Source: Pedobacter sp. Hv1
GTDB taxonomy: Bacteria > Bacteroidota > Bacteroidia > Sphingobacteriales > Sphingobacteriaceae
Assembly: GCF_001412215.1 (NCBI RefSeq)
Contig: NZ_LLWP01000009.1
Span: 1 to 64,000, forward strand
Length of the DNA: 64,000 bases
Direction of reading: 5' to 3'
In this document: one piece after another, positions 60,478 through 64,000 of the stretch
Layout: each line of letters begins with the position of its first letter
Numbering within the stretch: position 1 is the first letter of the stretch
The notes under the pieces: generated by a model
The model's input: only the letters and a program-made list of their open reading frames with translations
What the model was told of the DNA's origin: nothing
Databases searched by the model: none
Position numbers and translations under genes: made by a program

Positions 60478-61710
60478 CTAATTTTCTGTGGGGAAAAAAG
60501 TAAGCGAACTCAGGTTATTCTCGTCTAAGATTTCATTGGAAATATTTGCCATATCTGTAACGCTAACCGCTCTAATCTTGTTAAAAACAGTTTCCAGATC
60601 GTCAATTTTATGGTAATCGATTAAGCTTTTTGCCATAGAAATAATCAACCCAATTCTATTTTCTTCTCCCAGTGCAATCTGACCAATAAACTTGTTTTTA
60701 GCTTTTTGTAATTGGATTTCTGTTAATGGGTTGGACCTGATTTTTTTAAATTCTTTAAAAATTAAGCTAATGGCCTTGTCTACTTTTTCTTTATCTGTAC
60801 CAAAATATAAGGCAAAAATTCCCGTATCACTCAAAGGGCTATAATTAGATTCTATGGTGTAGGCAATCCCATATTTCTCTCTGAGCTGTAAATTTAAGAT
60901 AGAGCTCATTCCAGTACCACCTAGCATATTATTGAGCAGCAATAAGCCTGCTTTATAAGGATGGTGCAAAGAATAGGCCTGAACTCCCATCATACAATGG
61001 GCCTGCATAATTTGCTTATTGACAACGATATTTTGCGGTAGATTTTGAACAGGGGCAATTCTCTTTTTTACCGAAAGATTTGCGGGTACAGGTTCAAAAT
61101 ACTTGGTGCCAACTTTAACCAGCTTATTTAAAGGATAGTTCCCTAATACGGCAACAACAATCTGATCGGTTTTATAATTATCCTTAATAAACTGAAGAAT
61201 GTTTTCCTGTGTTAAGGCATTTACGGTTTCTGGGGTTCCTAAAATGTTTCTTCCAAAAGAATGGCCAGCAAAAAGCTGATCCTCAAAATCATCATTAATG
61301 GCCTCTTCAGGCTGATCCAGATAAGAAGTAATCTCGTCTAATATTACCCCCTTCTCCTTTTCCATTTCATCTTCTGGAAATAAAGAGTGAAAAACAATAT
61401 CATTAAACAGATCCAATGTCCGATCTAGATAGGGCTGTAAAAAAGAAGCGTGGATACAAGTATATTCTTTAGTAGTGTAGGCATTTAAATCGGCACCAAC
61501 ACTTTCTAAACGGGTTAAAATCTGATTGGTATTTCGCTTTTCGGTACGCTTAAAAATTAGGTGCTCAATAAAATGGGCCAAACCCATTTGCTTTTCATCT
61601 TCGTCTCTTGAACCTGTGTTGATAATGATACAGGCATGAGAAATAGTTGATGTAGAAGGTACGTGCAAAAGCCTAATGCCATTGCTTAAAGTATGAACGT
61701 TATATTCCAT
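60478..61710 (-). CDS. M16 family metallopeptidase
   Basis: A 410-residue M16 peptidase with inverted zinc motif HFIEHLIFKRTEKR (HxxEH) and the second Glu region DEITSYLDQPEEAINDDFED; later VVAVLGNYPLNKLV and LLNNMLGGTGMSSILNLQLR. It resembles the bacterial processing-peptidase group and is about half the length of two-domain pitrilysins. Cytosolic or periplasmic status is unclear (no signal peptide). Confidence 0.93.
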   Translation of the reverse strand: MEYNVHTLSNGIRLLHVPSTSTISHACIIINTGSRDEDEKQMGLAHFIEHLIFKRTEKRNTNQILTRLESVGADLNAYTTKEYTCIHASFLQPYLDRTLDLFNDIVFHSLFPEDEMEKEKGVILDEITSYLDQPEEAINDDFEDQLFAGHSFGRNILGTPETVNALTQENILQFIKDNYKTDQIVVAVLGNYPLNKLVKVGTKYFEPVPANLSVKKRIAPVQNLPQNIVVNKQIMQAHCMMGVQAYSLHHPYKAGLLLLNNMLGGTGMSSILNLQLREKYGIAYTIESNYSPLSDTGIFALYFGTDKEKVDKAISLIFKEFKKIRSNPLTEIQLQKAKNKFIGQIALGEENRIGLIISMAKSLIDYHKIDDLETVFNKIRAVSVTDMANISNEILDENNLSSLTFFPTEN

Positions 61711-61774
61711 TAATAAGCAAAGATACGCAAAACGAGTTGTGAAAACCCAAACACCAAATTTAATGACATCTACC

Positions 61775-63922
61775 TTACTTGGTTTTCCCTTCTAATGTAC
61801 ATAAGAAAGCCCATCGTAAAGCAACATCTTTTAAATAATCAAATCTTCCAGAGGCACCTCCATGACCAAAATCCATATTTGTTTTAAGCAACAATACATT
61901 TTTATCGGTTTTGGTGGCTCGAAGTTTAGCTACCCATTTCGCAGGCTCAAAATATTGCACCTGACTATCGTGTAAGCCAGTAGTTACCAACATATTTGGG
62001 TAGTTTTTCTTTTCTACGTTTTCGTAAGGCGAATAGCTTTTCATATAATCATACGCCGCTTTTTGCTTAGGATTTCCCCACTCGTCAAATTCATTTGTAG
62101 TTAAGGGAATGCTTTCATCTAACATGGTATTTATGACGTCAACAAAAGGCACATCGGCAATTACACCATTCCATAAATCAGGAGCCAGGTTTACAACCGC
62201 ACCCATTAATAAGCCCCCAGCACTACCACCATGTCCATATAAATGTCCTTTTGAGGTGTATTTCTGATCAATCAGATACTCTCCTGCGGCAATAAAATCG
62301 GTAAAGGTGTTCTTCTTTTTCATCAATTTGCCATCCTCATACCATTGGCGACCTAGCTCTTGTCCGCCACGAATATTGGCTATGGCAAAAACGAAACCTC
62401 GGTTAAGTAAACTTAATCTCGGAGACGAAAAAGTAGCATCAGAGCTTGACCCATAAGAGCCATAAGCATAAAGTAAAAGTGGTGCATTGCCATCTTTTTC
62501 GAAACCTTTTTTATAAACCAATGCAATTGGAACTTTGGTGCCATCTTTAGCTGTAGCAAAAAGACGTTCAGTTACATAATCTTTAGGATTATAACCTCCA
62601 ACAACCTCTTGTTGCTTCATCAGTTTTTGATCTTTTGTGGCCAGATCGTAATCGTAGGTAGCCGTTGGCGTAGTTAATGAGGTATAAATGTAACGAAGTG
62701 TTTTGCTGCTGTATTCTGGATTGGCACCAACATAAGCCGTATAAACAGGTTCTTCAAACTTCATGTAATAGTCACTGCCATCTTTCTTGAGCACTCGCAA
62801 CTCATTCAAACCATTTTTACGCTCAGATAGCACCGTGTAATCTTTAAACTCATCAACGCTTTCTAGTAACACATCGTTGCGGTTTGGCACTACCTCTTTC
62901 CAGTTCTCTTTTTCTGTTTTATCTAATGGGCACTCCATTAGGCGGAAGTTTTTTGCATTCCAGTTTGTTCTAATTAAGAATTTCCCATCAACTGGAAAAA
63001 CATCATACAATACATCTTTTGAACGAGGTGTGAAAACCTTAAAAGCAAGCTCTGGATGATCGGCATCAATCATCCTATACTCTGTGGTTAACGTTCCTTG
63101 AGAGCCAATAAAGATGTATCGGTTATTTTTTGATTTAAAAACGCCTATATAATTGGTATTGTCTTTTTCATCATACACTACTGCATCAGTTTTCGCATCG
63201 GTACCAAGGGTATGTTTTTTAATTTTCTCACTTAATAAGGTAACAGGGTTTTTAGCCGTATAAAAAAGTGTTTTATTGTCATTTGCCCAAATGGCATCAC
63301 CCTCGGTATTGGTAATGGCATCTTTATAAATTTCGCCTGTTTCTAAATTTTTAATACTGATGGTGTATTGTCTTCGAGAAACTTTATCCACCCCAAAGGC
63401 CATCAATTTATTGTCGGGGCTAATGTTAAAACCAGTTGCGTTATAATAAGAATGACCTTTTGCAAGCTCATCTACATCTAAAAGAACTTCTTCTTTGGCA
63501 CTTAAGCTTCCTTTTTTACGACAGTACTTATAATATTGCTTTCCATCTTCATTTCGGGTGTAATAAAAATAACCGTTTTTGAGAACAGGAACCGACTCGT
63601 CTTTTTCCTTTATTCTGGCTTTCATTTCCTTGAACAAATCTGCTTGGAACTGATCAGTCCCTTTCATCATGGTATCTAGGTAAGCATTTTCAGCCTTTAA
63701 ATAATCTACAACCTTAGTGCTGTCTGGTCCCTTTTTAAAATAATCAATCATCCAATAATAATTATCTACCACGGTATCTCCATGTATAACTCTATTGTGT
63801 GGAACAATTGCAGCTACTGGAGCTTTGGCATCAGGCCATTTGTAAGCGACGGTTTTTTCTTTTGGGTTTGAACAAGACATCATCAAACTTAGCAATAAGA
63901 AATAAATTGACAGTTTTTTCAT
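61775..63922 (-). CDS. S9 family prolyl oligopeptidase-like peptidase
   Basis: A 715-residue S9A (oligopeptidase B/prolyl oligopeptidase) enzyme with a lipoprotein signal (LLSLMMSCSNPKEK). A beta-propeller (about 80-440) precedes an alpha/beta hydrolase with NIRGGQELGRQWYEDG, catalytic Ser in YGHGGSAGGLLMGAVV, and terminal His in NMDFGHGGASGRFD. It degrades short peptides. The terminal bases of the window (63923-64000) hold its promoter side. Confidence 0.94.
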   Translation of the reverse strand: MKKLSIYFLLLSLMMSCSNPKEKTVAYKWPDAKAPVAAIVPHNRVIHGDTVVDNYYWMIDYFKKGPDSTKVVDYLKAENAYLDTMMKGTDQFQADLFKEMKARIKEKDESVPVLKNGYFYYTRNEDGKQYYKYCRKKGSLSAKEEVLLDVDELAKGHSYYNATGFNISPDNKLMAFGVDKVSRRQYTISIKNLETGEIYKDAITNTEGDAIWANDNKTLFYTAKNPVTLLSEKIKKHTLGTDAKTDAVVYDEKDNTNYIGVFKSKNNRYIFIGSQGTLTTEYRMIDADHPELAFKVFTPRSKDVLYDVFPVDGKFLIRTNWNAKNFRLMECPLDKTEKENWKEVVPNRNDVLLESVDEFKDYTVLSERKNGLNELRVLKKDGSDYYMKFEEPVYTAYVGANPEYSSKTLRYIYTSLTTPTATYDYDLATKDQKLMKQQEVVGGYNPKDYVTERLFATAKDGTKVPIALVYKKGFEKDGNAPLLLYAYGSYGSSSDATFSSPRLSLLNRGFVFAIANIRGGQELGRQWYEDGKLMKKKNTFTDFIAAGEYLIDQKYTSKGHLYGHGGSAGGLLMGAVVNLAPDLWNGVIADVPFVDVINTMLDESIPLTTNEFDEWGNPKQKAAYDYMKSYSPYENVEKKNYPNMLVTTGLHDSQVQYFEPAKWVAKLRATKTDKNVLLLKTNMDFGHGGASGRFDYLKDVALRWAFLCTLEGKTK

Positions 63923-64000
63923 TTTGATTTCTGTTATAGGTTACTGCAATTTATAAAACCTATTTGGCTATATCAATAAATATTTTTCGTAACACTTTCT

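Overview
The window looks like a Sphingobacteriaceae (Pedobacter-like, Bacteroidota) chromosome carrying the integrase-proximal end of a CTnDOT-type conjugative element. Support comes from the tra genes of the Bacteroidota conjugation family, TAnnTTTG -7 promoter boxes, AT-rich spacers, SusC/D-lineage lipoproteins and carboxypeptidase-regulatory domains, and housekeeping genes that all resemble Pedobacter relatives. The species call is inference.

Positions 1 to about 17,600: conjugative element. The tra operon (3' end of traG, then traI, J, K, an unknown gene, L, M, N, O and a traQ-like gene) runs rightward to a terminator near 6,830. Cargo and regulation follow: a small membrane protein, an AT-rich gene with a HEPN RNase motif and its own promoter and terminator, two overlapping MerR-like helix-turn-helix genes, and a degenerate receiver protein behind a long structured leader. 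A hairpin-dense spacer (10,034-10,311) separates these from a leftward operon: an incomplete PRTRC cassette (ThiF, B, an F-like gene, C, E), two overlapping small ORFs, DUF932 and a single-stranded DNA-binding protein. The element ends with a tyrosine integrase that has Ser in place of the first catalytic Arg, as in IntDOT.

Positions 17,797-34,460: chromosomal housekeeping genes. These are pfkA, a split DsbD system (two separate N-terminal-domain proteins plus the membrane/thioredoxin protein), birA, rsfS, ftsH, a LUD protein, a FabH-like ketosynthase, a zinc-ribbon coiled-coil protein, a Nif3-like protein, TM2 and DUF2752 proteins, mfd, DUF3820 and a FrnE-like DsbA. A 730-bp spacer before mfd is full of palindromic repeats.

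Positions 34,506-39,496: accessory block. It carries a SUKH (SMI1/KNR4) protein, a lipoprotein, a secreted protein lacking a catalytic domain, a large lipoprotein ending in a papain-like Cys/His domain, and an orphan LytTR response regulator, all on the minus strand. The block is bracketed by a perfect 46-bp direct repeat that serves as terminator on both sides. This toxin/immunity-like block is the most likely undescribed system here.

Positions 39,514-63,922: mostly conserved core genes. They include an M14 peptidase, cdsA, a CPBP protease, dusB, apaG, a YugP-type peptidase, a FAD oxidoreductase, a membrane protein/HTH pair with a palindromic operator, trmD, rplS, a Glu/Leu dehydrogenase, an MscS channel, psd, hpt, an AsmA-like/GT51 transglycosylase, an Mrp ATPase with a NifU-type scaffold, def, an M16 peptidase and an S9 oligopeptidase. 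No tRNA, rRNA or CRISPR array was seen.
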